From the NCBI GenBank assembly GCA_964574815.1, contig CAZNPL010000020.1:1-64000 (forward strand): DNA of 64,000 nucleotides, in the 5' to 3' direction. The DNA is from CAZNPL01 sp964574815. GTDB taxonomy: Bacteria > Planctomycetota > Phycisphaerae > UBA1845. The notes beneath the pieces are model-generated. The model saw only the letters and a list, made by a program, of their open reading frames with translations. It had not been told where the DNA came from and ran no database searches. Made by a program: the position numbers and the translations under genes. Shown piece by piece: positions 43,933-53,668 of this stretch (its first letter is position 1; the number at the start of each line of letters is the position of its first letter).

Positions 43933-44175
43933 TGCGTACAAGTGTCGCCTCCGAATATCAGGACATGCTTCAAAAACTCTTTAAATCAGAACCGCCCGTT
44001 GATTCCACGCATACATTGCCGCTATCATCGCCTCCAAATGGGTGCCACAGTCCGACTACTGGACACCTTGCACGTCCGCACCCTATCGAGATGCTGTTCC
44101 GGCGGCGCCGCCGCTTGGCGTCAGCCACCCATGGCAAGTCAGTAACCGGATGCATCGGATGCCGAGGACCCAATC

Positions 44176-46161
44176 GTGACACCGCAGCAACACGATAGCC
44201 GCCAGACACTCAACGAGACTCCGCGCATGCAGTCCAAACGCGACCCGCGCCCGCAATCGAAACTGGAAGTGGGCCGCCATAGGATGGCCGAACTCGCCAA
44301 CCTCTATCTCCTCGCCCCCGTCGGCCTCTGCTTCGTGGACGCGGATCTACGTTACAGGCACATCAACGAGCACCTCGCCGCGCTGCACGGACTGTCCCCC
44401 GATGAACACATCGGACGCACGCTCGATGAAGTCATTCCCCACATGGCTGACAGACTGGAGCCAGTATACCGCAAGGTGATTGAGACCGGTGAGCCGGCAC
44501 TGCACGTCGAACTATGCAGCACAAACCGTGACGTGACAGGCTCCGGCAGGGTCTGGCTTGCAAGCTATCAACCCGTCAAGGACACTGATGGCACGGTGAT
44601 CGGCGTCAGTGGGGTCGTCCACGAAATCACCCCGCACAAGCGAGCCATCGACGACCTACGAATCTTCCAGCGCATCGTATCCTCCAGCCCGGACCATGTC
44701 TCATTCGTCGATACCGACTACGTGTATCTCGCCGTCAGCGACTCCTACGTCACCGCACACGGCCAGCCGCGCGACCGCATCCTGGGACGCACCGTCGCCG
44801 AACTGCTCGGCGAGCAAGCCTTCCAGGAGACCATCAAGCCCAAGCTCGACCGCTGCCTCGCCGGCGAGGAGGTCCGCTATCAGGCGTGGTTTACCTTTCC
44901 CGCCATCGGAAATCGCTTCATGGACGTGGTCTACAGGCCGCATGTAGACGCCCACGAGAAAGTGGTCGGCGCGGTGGTCAGCATTCGTGACATCACCGAG
45001 CGCCGGCAGATGGAAGAGGATCTCCGCGAAAGCCAGACGCTGCTCACGACAGTCACGAACACCATCGAAGACGTCGTGTGGATCACGGACTGGCGCGACC
45101 AGAGAGTGTTGTTTGCAAGCCCCGCTTACGAAAAGATCTGGGGGCGGCCGCTCGCGCAGCTTTACCAGAATTCCAGGGACTGGATTGATGCGGTTCATCC
45201 CGAGGACCGTGTAAGTGCCGAAGTGAGCTTCGAAACACTCGATCAACATGAGCGATTTGATGAAGAGTACCGCATAGTCCGCCCGGACGGGTCCGTCCGC
45301 TGGATCCAGGATCGCGCCTACCCGCTACGTGACCGCAGCGGGGGAGTGTACCAGGTCGTCGGCATCGCCCAGGACATCACCGAGCGCAAGCAGGCCGAGG
45401 AAACACGCCGCAAGCTCGAAACGCAACTGCGCCACGCACAAAAGATGCAAGCCGTGGGACAGTTGGCCGCGGGCGTGGCACACGACATCAACAGCCTCTT
45501 TATGGTCATCCTCGGCAACGCCGAGCTTGCCCAGGCCAACCTCCAGCGCGGCGATCGCGAGGCTCTACAGAGGACCGCGTCGGGGCTCGACCAGATCCAG
45601 GCCGCGGTCGAGCGCGGCAAGTCCGTCATTCAAAAACTGCTCACCTTCGGTCGGGCCAGACCGCGCAACATCTGCCCCACGAATTTCGGCGACCTCATTG
45701 CCGAACTGAACCAGATGCTCAGCGGGCTCAGCAGTGAGGACATCATCGTTGACGTGAGCAGCGCGCCGGACCTGAAGGGATGCGACGTGGACGCCAGCCT
45801 CATCGAACAGGTCGTCATGAACCTGGTCCTCAACGCGCGCGATGCGATCCCGGACCGCGGAACCATCACCGTCCGTGCCGAGAACGTCGTGCTGAATGGA
45901 GCCGTCCTCGCCACCCATTCGAAATTGAATCCGGGTGCCTACGTCATGTTGTCCGTCAGCGACACAGGCGTCGGCATGGACAGCGAAACGGTCGAACGCA
46001 TCTTTGAACCGTTCTTCAGCACCAAGCCCATGGACAAGGGCGCGGGACTAGGGTTGTCCATCGTCTACGGCATCGTCGAACAGGCGGGCGGTCACATCAG
46101 CGTCGAGAGCGCTCCCGGCAAAGGAACCACCTTTCGCCTCTACTTTCCCGCCATCGACTGA
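44176..46161 (+). CDS. Soluble PAS-PAS-PAS sensor histidine kinase
   Basis: 661 residues, no membrane segment. Three PAS/PAC units (about 40-165, 170-285, 295-410, each ending in a DITERRQ- or VHEITPHKR-type linker) precede a HisKA domain with the phospho-acceptor His in GVAHDINSLF. The ATPase domain has NLVLNARDAI, SDTGVGMD and GAGLGLSIVYGIVE. There is no receiver domain and no response regulator next to it, so the partner is elsewhere. ATG 44176 is used; ATG 44227 is possible. Confidence 0.88.
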   Translation: MTPQQHDSRQTLNETPRMQSKRDPRPQSKLEVGRHRMAELANLYLLAPVGLCFVDADLRYRHINEHLAALHGLSPDEHIGRTLDEVIPHMADRLEPVYRKVIETGEPALHVELCSTNRDVTGSGRVWLASYQPVKDTDGTVIGVSGVVHEITPHKRAIDDLRIFQRIVSSSPDHVSFVDTDYVYLAVSDSYVTAHGQPRDRILGRTVAELLGEQAFQETIKPKLDRCLAGEEVRYQAWFTFPAIGNRFMDVVYRPHVDAHEKVVGAVVSIRDITERRQMEEDLRESQTLLTTVTNTIEDVVWITDWRDQRVLFASPAYEKIWGRPLAQLYQNSRDWIDAVHPEDRVSAEVSFETLDQHERFDEEYRIVRPDGSVRWIQDRAYPLRDRSGGVYQVVGIAQDITERKQAEETRRKLETQLRHAQKMQAVGQLAAGVAHDINSLFMVILGNAELAQANLQRGDREALQRTASGLDQIQAAVERGKSVIQKLLTFGRARPRNICPTNFGDLIAELNQMLSGLSSEDIIVDVSSAPDLKGCDVDASLIEQVVMNLVLNARDAIPDRGTITVRAENVVLNGAVLATHSKLNPGAYVMLSVSDTGVGMDSETVERIFEPFFSTKPMDKGAGLGLSIVYGIVEQAGGHISVESAPGKGTTFRLYFPAID

Positions 46162-46596
46162 AATCGCCATGACGGCGCACGCGCCCCTTCGCCACAGCTT
46201 GGATCAGCGCCGCTGTTACCTGGGCCAGGCGTGAAATCATGCCAAACATGCTTCCGGATGCGCACGGACCCGCTGGCAGTGTTGGGACAACGCATTGCCA
46301 CACAGGCCGCGACGATCCACCCGGCGACCGTCCGCGACCGAACCGGCCCTGCAACTCCCGTGTGACGGGGACATCCGCGCAGTATGAATCGCCGCGTGGG
46401 TTACAGGTCAAGAAGGGGCACCTTTTGGTCGATGAAAAGGGGCCGGATTATCGGACAGACGACCGTTCCGATAGGTCTGGTAACTTCATTCGGACGACCG
46501 GGATGCCGATGTACACCGCGCGGAAGTTCCTGCCGAGGAACGCTCATGGGCTCGCAGGTCGCCGCAGTGGCGACTGCGGAGCCTGTGCCCTGCGCG
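46162..46596. other. Intergenic region, no gene supported
   Basis: 435 bp. The downstream gene frame stays open upstream to 46384, but that leader precedes the signal peptide and looks non-coding. No RNA motif or clear promoter was seen. Confidence 0.5.
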
Positions 46597-47790
46597 ATGA
46601 AAATCATGGAAACGCTCACGAATAAGCTCCCACGCATTCACTTGGCGGTCCTGGCGGCGATTCTGCTCGCCGGCTGCCAACCCGAGAACAAGTCCCATTC
46701 GACGGTTACCGTTGATCAACAGCGCCCGGAGCCGGCACCCGCGGTCGTTTCCGACCGCGACTCCTCGATCACGCTGTTCGGAGGCCTGCCCGGCCGGGGC
46801 GAAATCACCTATGAGGGACGGTCTCACGGCTCCATGTTACAGCACTCGGTCACGTATGAAGGCGGCGACTTCGATCCCGACCTCGACGCAACCGGCGAGC
46901 GGATCGTGTTCGCCTCCACGCGGCACAGCGACCAGCCCGACATCTACATCAAGAGCGTCGACCACACGGCCGTCACGCAAATCACCTCCGATCAGAGCGC
47001 CGACATCCAACCTGCCTTCAGCCCGGATAACCAGCGGATCGCGTTCGCCAGCAACCGAACCGGCAACTGGGACATCTGGATCGTCAACATCGACGGACAG
47101 CACGCCATCCAGGTCACCAACACGCCCATGGACGAATTCCACCCGAGTTGGTCCACCGACGGCCGGCGCATCGTCTACAGCGCCCTGCCCCCCGGCAGCC
47201 GACAGTGGGAACTGTGGATGTCGCCTGCGGCCGCCAACGCCTCCTCCACCTTCATTGGCTACGGCGTCTTTCCCGAATGGTCGCCCGAGGAAGACAAAAT
47301 CGTCTACCAGCGCGCACGCGAGCGAGGCAGCCGCTGGTACAGCATCTGGACGCTCCGACTCGTGGACGGTGAGCCGTTCTACCCGACCGAAGTCGCCTAC
47401 AGCCCCGACTACGCCCTCGTGACGCCTTCCTGGAGCCGCGACGGACGCTACATTGCCTATGCATCAATTGCCGAGCCGTCGCCCAACCATGCAAACCCCC
47501 CAACGTCCGATCACGCGTCAGACATCTGGGTAATAGATGCCAACGGCGGCCAGCGGTCCCGACTGACCGACGGCCACACGGCAAACTTCTCGCCCACTTG
47601 GGGGCCGGATGACAGAGTCTATTTCACCAGTAAACGGTCCGGGGCCGAGAATATCTGGAGCATCAAGCCCACAACGGGCGAGGAGCCATCGCGATCCGTG
47701 GCCAGCCAGATGCCCGGCCGTTCAAGTGTCATTACAACCGGAGCCTCCGCAACCCCGGCCGACATACAAGAGAAGAACTTCGGTGATTAA
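46597..47790 (+). CDS. TolB-like beta-propeller lipoprotein
   Basis: About 397 residues. ATG 46597 opens a signal peptide with the lipobox ILLAGC. The mature part is a chain of PD40/WD40-like blades with repeated phrases (DFDPDLDATGERIVFAS, DIQPAFSPDNQRIAFAS, EFHPSWSTDGRRIVYSA, VTPSWSRDGRYIAYAS, FSPTWGPDDRVYFTS), as in TolB C-terminal propellers. No Pal or TolA partner gene is adjacent. A protein-interaction role at the envelope is inferred. Confidence 0.85.
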   Translation: MKIMETLTNKLPRIHLAVLAAILLAGCQPENKSHSTVTVDQQRPEPAPAVVSDRDSSITLFGGLPGRGEITYEGRSHGSMLQHSVTYEGGDFDPDLDATGERIVFASTRHSDQPDIYIKSVDHTAVTQITSDQSADIQPAFSPDNQRIAFASNRTGNWDIWIVNIDGQHAIQVTNTPMDEFHPSWSTDGRRIVYSALPPGSRQWELWMSPAAANASSTFIGYGVFPEWSPEEDKIVYQRARERGSRWYSIWTLRLVDGEPFYPTEVAYSPDYALVTPSWSRDGRYIAYASIAEPSPNHANPPTSDHASDIWVIDANGGQRSRLTDGHTANFSPTWGPDDRVYFTSKRSGAENIWSIKPTTGEEPSRSVASQMPGRSSVITTGASATPADIQEKNFGD

Positions 47791-47886
47791 GGACGCGGAC
47801 CGGATAGACGATGATTCGTTTGCAGTCCGCTGGACTGGCCGGAGCAAGGACGCTCGCCAACATACAAGGATTCGAAGGGATCACGG

Positions 47887-48630
47887 ATGATCCGACCACG
47901 GGGGAAAGCAAGTCGGTTTGTGGCCGACGCAGGCTGGGTAGCGGTGGCCGCCTTGTGCATCGGTGGCTGTGCTCAGCGGGTCGTCCGGCCCGTCCGTTTG
48001 GAAAACGTGACGCTGGGGCCAATGACGGTCGGGGTGGCGCCGGCGTTCAACGTGAGTGGCTCGGCGGATCTGGAACCCAATCGCGTCGCCGACCTCATGG
48101 CGAGCGAGCTGAGTTACGTGGACGGAATCGATGTGATTCCGGTCAGTCGGGTGTTGGCCGTCTTGGCCGACCAGGGTAAAGAGCGGGTCGAGTCGCCTGC
48201 CCACGCCCTGGAGATTGCGGGAATCCTGGGTGCGGATGCACTCCTGGTTTTCGCGGTGACGGAGTACGATCCTTATGATCCGCCTTCCGTTGGGATCACC
48301 GCCCAGGTGTACGGGCAACGACGCGTACCCCGCGGATCAACGCTCGACCCGGTCGCTGCGTCCAGACGCGCCGCGCCGGCGGCCCGCTCCGCAGCCGATT
48401 CTTACTTGGCTCCTCTGGCCTCCTGTGAGCGGGTTTTTGACGCGTCGCACGAGTGGGTGTGTGCGGAGGTCCAGCGATTCGCCGGCCGCCGCTCGGCGGA
48501 AGCGAGTCCCTATGGTTGGCGGAAGTACCTCGTCAGCCAGCAGCATTACCTCAGGTTCTGCTGCCACGCCGTGATCCGATCGCTGGTCGGATCGACGCGC
48601 CATACGGAAACGGCGCGAACGTCGAGTTGA
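47887..48630 (+). CDS. Lipoprotein of unknown function
   Basis: 247 residues with a signal peptide and lipobox CIGGC. The middle (GPMTVGVAPAFNVSGSADLE, DLMASELSYVDGIDVIPVSR, GADALLVFAVTEYDPYDPP) resembles curli-assembly or GNA1162-type lipoproteins that gather other envelope proteins. The C-terminal ~80 residues contain SYLAPLASCERVFDASH and a Tyr/Arg-rich end. It lies 96 bp after the propeller lipoprotein and 25 bp before a small protein, so the three may be co-transcribed. Confidence 0.75.
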   Translation: MIRPRGKASRFVADAGWVAVAALCIGGCAQRVVRPVRLENVTLGPMTVGVAPAFNVSGSADLEPNRVADLMASELSYVDGIDVIPVSRVLAVLADQGKERVESPAHALEIAGILGADALLVFAVTEYDPYDPPSVGITAQVYGQRRVPRGSTLDPVAASRRAAPAARSAADSYLAPLASCERVFDASHEWVCAEVQRFAGRRSAEASPYGWRKYLVSQQHYLRFCCHAVIRSLVGSTRHTETARTSS

Positions 48631-48655
48631 GCCTCGACGGACAGGGAAGTCCGGA

Positions 48656-48871
48656 GTGAACGCGATGAGGCGTATGCGAACGCTGTCATTGGTAAAGGGT
48701 GCAGAACGGTTCGTCTTCAGGTACGCGCCGGGTCTGGAAACGAAGGTGATCGACGCGTTCGCGGCGCTGGCCGCGGATCGATCGAGCGCTTTCGACTGGT
48801 TCGATGCGGCCGTACTCAGTTACCAGATGGGCCGGCGGTTAGAGATGGAGCTCGATGGCGTAGCCACGTAG
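48656..48871 (+). CDS. Small conserved-looking protein
   Basis: 71 residues from GTG 48656 (ATG 48665 possible). The composition is balanced (LVKGAERFVFRYAPG, VIDAFAALAADRSSAFDWFD, AAVLSYQMGRRLE), unlike shadow frames, and it follows the lipoprotein gene by 25 bp. I do not recognise the family. It was judged real because of position, an amphipathic pattern and codon use in line with its neighbours. Confidence 0.55.
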   Translation: MNAMRRMRTLSLVKGAERFVFRYAPGLETKVIDAFAALAADRSSAFDWFDAAVLSYQMGRRLEMELDGVAT

Positions 48872-49003
48872 GGCGAGCAGCTTGGCGTGGTCTGGCGTAT
48901 AGCGACGGCGATGACCGTAAGGCCCACGGTCGGCCGGTCGACCTCTGCGTCCAGTGCCTTGTAAATGACTGGGGATTCGCCGAAGCAATGTGAAGCGACG
49001 ACG

Positions 49004-50020
49004 ATGATCGAGAACCCTCTAATCACCGAATTCCTCAATTACCTGAAGTACGAGCGGCACTTCTCGCCCCACACCGCCAAGTGCTACGGCGCGGACCTTA
49101 CTCAGTTCTGCGCGTTCCTGGCGAGCGAAGGGTCGGGACAAGGAACCGCCCCCGGCGCAACGACCAACGCTTCGGCAGCCACCACGCCTACACCGTCCGC
49201 CGATGGCTCCGGTCAAACCGCCCAGACCGCCGTCATGGTCGACGTCGATCTCAAGCAGAAGCTCATCAGCGTTACGGCCGACACGGTCAAGTCCTTCCTC
49301 GCCTTCCTCGGCCGGCAGGACTACTCCAAATCGACCACGGCACGAAAGCTCGCCACGCTGCGAAGCTTCTACAAGTTCTGCGTCCGCCGCAATTACATCC
49401 AGGCGAACCCGCTGGCCTCCATCCGGATGCCCAAGCAGGAAAAACGCCTTCCCAAGTTCCTGACCGTCGAACAGGTCAACACCCTGATCCAGACGCCCGA
49501 CGACACCACGCTGCTCGGCGCCCGCGATCGCGCCATGCTCGAAGTGCTCTACTCGACGGGACTGAGGGTCAGCGAACTCGTGGAACTCAACGTCGACGAC
49601 GTCGATTTCAACGGACAGCTCGTCCGCATCCGCGGCAAGGGCAAGAAGCAGCGAAACGCCCCGATCGGACCAACCGCCCTCGGTGCCATCGGCCGCTACA
49701 TCGAACTGCGCAAAGCCGACGTCCGCCACGAATCATCCGACCAGCAGGCCCTCTTCGTCAACAAGCACGGCCAGCGGCTGAGCACCCGCAGCGTCCGCCG
49801 GAAACTCGACAAATACCTGGCCATCGCCGGCCTCGATCCATCCGTCTCGCCGCATACGCTGCGCCACAGCTTCGCCACCCACATGCTCGACAAGGGCGCC
49901 GACCTTAGAAGCGTGCAGGAGCTCCTGGGGCACCAGTCACTCTCGACGACCCAGATCTACACCCACCTGACCGCCGAGAGAATGAAGAAGTCATACGACG
50001 ACGCGCACCCGCGCAGTTGA
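49004..50020 (+). CDS. xerC: Xer-type tyrosine recombinase
   Basis: 338 residues, likely chromosome-dimer resolution. The N-terminal SAM-like domain (EFLNYLKYERHFSPHTAKCY) contains a ~40-residue Ser/Thr/Ala-rich insert (about 45-85). The catalytic domain has all residues: Arg in STGLRVSEL, Lys in GKGKKQR, HTLRHSFATH, LGHQSLSTTQIYTH with the Tyr nucleophile. XerC and XerD cannot be separated with certainty. A strong terminator follows. No mobile-element neighbours, so a housekeeping recombinase is more likely than an integrase. Confidence 0.88.
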   Translation: MIENPLITEFLNYLKYERHFSPHTAKCYGADLTQFCAFLASEGSGQGTAPGATTNASAATTPTPSADGSGQTAQTAVMVDVDLKQKLISVTADTVKSFLAFLGRQDYSKSTTARKLATLRSFYKFCVRRNYIQANPLASIRMPKQEKRLPKFLTVEQVNTLIQTPDDTTLLGARDRAMLEVLYSTGLRVSELVELNVDDVDFNGQLVRIRGKGKKQRNAPIGPTALGAIGRYIELRKADVRHESSDQQALFVNKHGQRLSTRSVRRKLDKYLAIAGLDPSVSPHTLRHSFATHMLDKGADLRSVQELLGHQSLSTTQIYTHLTAERMKKSYDDAHPRS

Positions 50021-50058
50021 CAAGTAAAGACACGCGACAGCCTCCATTGTCGGCGAAT

Positions 50059-50098
50059 AAGCCGGCCGCGACCACGCACCGCGGCCGGCTTGCCTTTT
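50059..50098 (+). terminator. Intrinsic terminator after xerC
   Basis: A perfect 12-bp stem AAGCCGGCCGCG / CGCGGCCGGCTT (50059-50070, 50080-50091) with a 9-nt loop is followed by GCCTTTT. Confidence 0.85.
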
Positions 50099-50184
50099 AC
50101 CTGGTAAGCGCGCCAAGAAGGGTGCCATCGGCAACGCATCTTGGATGTGACAAAGCACGGCGCGGACCGCCGGATCATGCCGCC

Positions 50185-52857
50185 TCAGCCCGTGCTCTGC
50201 ATCGCGGCCGCAATGCCGTTGATGCTGGCAAATAGCGCAGGACGAAGCGCGCCTCTCCCGGCCTCATCAGCCGTCCGGTACCGCCGCAACAGCTCGATCT
50301 GCAACAGGTTCAAAACGTCGGTCGGCCCGTTCCGTTCCTCGATTGAACGCTGAATCACCGGATTGTTGTCCAGCAATTCACGCTGGCCGGTGATATCCAG
50401 GATCGCCCGCCCCGCCCGCTCGTACTCGGCGGCAATCCGCTCGTACAGCGACACGCCGCCCAGCTCATCGTAACATCGGGCGATGCACAGCCGCGCCCGC
50501 GCCATCTCCTGCTGAGCGTTATCGATCAGGGTGCGGAAATACGCCCACTCGCGATACCACCGCCGAAGCAACTCACGCGTCTCTTCAGACTCGTCGAGGG
50601 CCTCGCCCAGCGCCGTCCCGGTGCCGTACCAACCGGGCACGTTGAAACGCATCTGGGTCCATGCAAACACCCAGGGTATCGCCCGCAGATTGTCAAAGTG
50701 CACCGCTCCGCTGTCCCGCGACACCGGCCGCGACGCGATCGGCAGGCCGCTGATGTGCGCGATCGGCGACACTTCCGTGTACCACGACCAGAACAAAGGA
50801 TCGTGAATCAACTCCCGGTACACCGCCATCGCACGCTGCCCCAGCCGTGCCATGAGCCGTTCGTCCGACTCGGAATATGGCGCCTCCGAATCGGATGCCT
50901 CGGACTCGGCAAGCATCATGGCGCTGGCGAGCTGTTCGAGATGACGGTGGGCGATATCCGGAAGAGCATACCGGAACGAAATCACTTCACCCTGTTCCGT
51001 CATCCGGATGCGGCCGCTGCGGCTGTCCGGCGGCGTCGCCAAAATAGCACGGTTGGATCGCCCGCCGCCCCGGCCCACCGTTCCACCCCGCCCGTGGAAG
51101 AAACGAAAGCTCACGCCACACGACCGGCACACGCGGGCGAGACGCGACTGGGCCTTGTGCAGAAGCCAGCCCGCCATCAGGTAACCGCCGTCCTTGTTGC
51201 TGTCCGAATAGCCCAGCATGATCTCCTGAAACGACCCCCGAGAGGAGACGTGGGCGCGGTAAACGCGGTTGGCGAACATCCCCTCGAGCAGCTCGGGCGC
51301 CCGCGCCAAGTCATCGATCGTCTCGAACAAGGGCACGACGTCGAGCGTCGCACAGTCAGTCACGCGCATCAGCCACAAAACCTCCAACAAATCGCTGACG
51401 GCGTGTGCCATACTGATGACGTATCCGCCCACCGCGCGCGGATCACGCCGGTAGGCCCCCCGCACGATCTTCAAAACTTCGAGCGCCTGTCGGCTGAGTT
51501 CACTCAGCTCCTCGGGGCGAGGACTGTCGACCGTCGACCGCTCGAGCGCTCGGGTCAGCACGTCCTCCTTCTCCGCTTCGGATAGCGCTTGATACTCGGA
51601 ACAGATGCCGGCCCTGGCCAATAGCTCATCGACCACCTGTTCGTGTATGCTGCTGTGCTGCCGGATGTCGAGCGCGGCGAGGTGAAAACCGAAGACTTGC
51701 GCCTGGGTCAAGAGATCACCCAGTCCGCTGGACGTCACAATCTCGACAAGGTTGATCCGACGCAGACTGTCGGCCAGCAACCGGAGATCCCGCTCGAACG
51801 CCCCCGGGTCGTACGCACCGTCATCCTCCTCCGCAGCGGCCAGCCGCGCCTGCATCTGCATCAGCTTCAAACGAAACGGCTCGTGTCGAAAGCGCTTGAT
51901 GGACTCCTCGGGCACATCCCTGCCCAGTCGATCGGGCTGAACGCTTTCCGACAGCGCTTGCGGCACGGCGATCCGTCGATCGGACAGGCTCAGCAGGTCG
52001 ATCAGCTCCGCGACCTTCGCCTGATAGAGTTCGATGACCGCCCTCCGGTGCAACAGCAGCGTGTCGCGCGTCATCTGCGGCGTAACCAGCGGATTGCCGT
52101 CGCGATCGCCTCCGATCCACGTGCGATAACGCACCATCGGTCCCGTTTCCGAGCGGCCCCCATAGTACTGGGCGACCGCAGCATCAACATCGCGCTGAAT
52201 GCGCGGCACCGCGCTCCAGATCGAAGTCGTCAAAAAATGCAAAGAACCCTTGATCTCGTCGAGCACGCTCAGCCGCTCGGCGCGCACCTCGTCGGTGCCG
52301 TAGAGCAGCAGCACCGACTGCCGGATAGCGTCCTCAGTGCGGCGGCGGACGGAAACATCGTCGGGCCGCTCGCTCAACGCGAACAGCCGTTCGGCAATGT
52401 CACGCTGCTTGTGCAGCAGCGTCCGCCGGCGCGACTCCGTCGGATGCGCCGTGAGCGTCGGCTCGATGTCGATCCGCTCGATAATGCCCAGCAGGGCGTC
52501 GCGCGACAGACCGCGCGATTTCAGGCTGAAAACGGCCTCCGCAATCGACTCAGCCCGAGGCCGATCAACCGTGGCCTTCCGCTGTCGCCGGCGGTTGGCC
52601 CGCACGATCGCGACCTTCTCGGCCTGGTTCCGCAGATGGAATCGAAGCGAAAGCGTTTTAACGAGCGCCCGTATGTCTTCCAGCCCCAGCCCGGCAATCT
52701 CCTCCCGGGCAGCCCTGAACCCGTCCTGCTCGCCCTCGTGGCATTGTTCTAGCAGCCGTTCGCATAAGGCCGTGTGACCGGGCGGACCGAGCCGCTCGAG
52801 CACCTCGCCCAGGATCACGTAGAGAAGTTGAATATCGCGGTCGAGTTCGGAAGACAT
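50185..52857 (-). CDS. ppc: Phosphoenolpyruvate carboxylase
   Basis: An 890-residue enzyme that makes oxaloacetate from phosphoenolpyruvate and bicarbonate. The active-site motifs are present: PTLTAHPTESRRRTLL (His), GGDRDGNP, LGYSDSNKDGGY (Lys/Asp) and the glycine-rich FHGRGGTVGRGGGRSN. Length matches the bacterial form. Monocistronic, converging with xerC. Confidence 0.96.
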   Translation of the reverse strand: MSSELDRDIQLLYVILGEVLERLGPPGHTALCERLLEQCHEGEQDGFRAAREEIAGLGLEDIRALVKTLSLRFHLRNQAEKVAIVRANRRRQRKATVDRPRAESIAEAVFSLKSRGLSRDALLGIIERIDIEPTLTAHPTESRRRTLLHKQRDIAERLFALSERPDDVSVRRRTEDAIRQSVLLLYGTDEVRAERLSVLDEIKGSLHFLTTSIWSAVPRIQRDVDAAVAQYYGGRSETGPMVRYRTWIGGDRDGNPLVTPQMTRDTLLLHRRAVIELYQAKVAELIDLLSLSDRRIAVPQALSESVQPDRLGRDVPEESIKRFRHEPFRLKLMQMQARLAAAEEDDGAYDPGAFERDLRLLADSLRRINLVEIVTSSGLGDLLTQAQVFGFHLAALDIRQHSSIHEQVVDELLARAGICSEYQALSEAEKEDVLTRALERSTVDSPRPEELSELSRQALEVLKIVRGAYRRDPRAVGGYVISMAHAVSDLLEVLWLMRVTDCATLDVVPLFETIDDLARAPELLEGMFANRVYRAHVSSRGSFQEIMLGYSDSNKDGGYLMAGWLLHKAQSRLARVCRSCGVSFRFFHGRGGTVGRGGGRSNRAILATPPDSRSGRIRMTEQGEVISFRYALPDIAHRHLEQLASAMMLAESEASDSEAPYSESDERLMARLGQRAMAVYRELIHDPLFWSWYTEVSPIAHISGLPIASRPVSRDSGAVHFDNLRAIPWVFAWTQMRFNVPGWYGTGTALGEALDESEETRELLRRWYREWAYFRTLIDNAQQEMARARLCIARCYDELGGVSLYERIAAEYERAGRAILDITGQRELLDNNPVIQRSIEERNGPTDVLNLLQIELLRRYRTADEAGRGALRPALFASINGIAAAMQSTG

Positions 52858-52970
52858 CGCTGTAGCTTACTCAGCGTTCCTCACACACCGCAAGCGCACC
52901 CCGGCCGATTCCGATTTTGGTTCGAAAAGCTGGATGACACTGCGCGCGACGGGAGCCGTCTACCGGCCGC

Positions 52971-53591
52971 TCAATCCTCACGCACCGCGTACGCGGCGAA
53001 CTCCGCATCCCCGGGCGCAGGAAAAGGCGTCTCCGCGAAGACCGAAACAGTGCGGATCATCGTGCCTTCGATACGATCCCCGTCGACCGATCCCGACAAG
53101 CTCAGCGTCGCCGTCCCAACGTGTGCACCAAGAAACAGTCCGTGGAGGACCCCAAGCACCCCGACGCTGCCCTCCCGCTCGGCCGCGTAGGCCCCCGAAA
53201 CGTAGCTGCCGCCCGGAAAGTCCGTTGCATGAGCTTGTCCGTCAGGGATGATCTCCGACCCAAGCCACTCCCTGGCGAATACAAAGCTGTCATAGAGCCG
53301 TTCGACTTCCCCATCGGCCCCGAACGTAATGCGAAACAGCAACGAATCGTCCGCGGCTCGGTAAACCGCCCACGTGGAATCGGCGAGACTCGATGTCCCC
53401 GCACCGAGCGGCGTGTCCACCGTCACGCCGTCGGCCACCGTAACCGATACGACGTCGGAGAGGGTTGCGCTGCCCGGAAGCGCGGCGAACGGGCAACCAA
53501 TGAACGCAAACGCAACACCAACGAGTGCCATCGACCCGATCGGAGAGGCGACGTTTCGTGACGGACGGTACCCCATGATGCGCGTCGACAT
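52971..53591 (-). CDS. Lipoprotein of unknown function
   Basis: 206 residues with a signal peptide ending in lipobox AFIGC. The mature part is Gly/Ser-rich and predicted beta (LADSTWAVYRAADDSLLFRITF, TATLSLSGSVDGDRIEGTMI), reminiscent of lipocalin-like or YceI-like small beta barrels, but no family is clear. ATG 53591 or 53576. It is 78 bp downstream of another secreted protein gene on the same strand. Confidence 0.65.
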   Translation of the reverse strand: MSTRIMGYRPSRNVASPIGSMALVGVAFAFIGCPFAALPGSATLSDVVSVTVADGVTVDTPLGAGTSSLADSTWAVYRAADDSLLFRITFGADGEVERLYDSFVFAREWLGSEIIPDGQAHATDFPGGSYVSGAYAAEREGSVGVLGVLHGLFLGAHVGTATLSLSGSVDGDRIEGTMIRTVSVFAETPFPAPGDAEFAAYAVRED

Positions 53592-53668
53592 CCCTCATCA
53601 CTCCCTTTGTTTGCCCCGGTTCCCAGAAGCGAGCCCCGCCGCCGGCTCAATGGCGCTCGCTGCCCCCC

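Noticed and set aside
44083..44175. Regulatory RNA upstream of the histidine kinase
   Set aside because: GC-rich leader without a stable or recognisable structure.
49004..50020. Integrase of a mobile element
   Set aside because: The protein fits XerC/XerD, and no attachment repeat, tRNA or element genes lie nearby.
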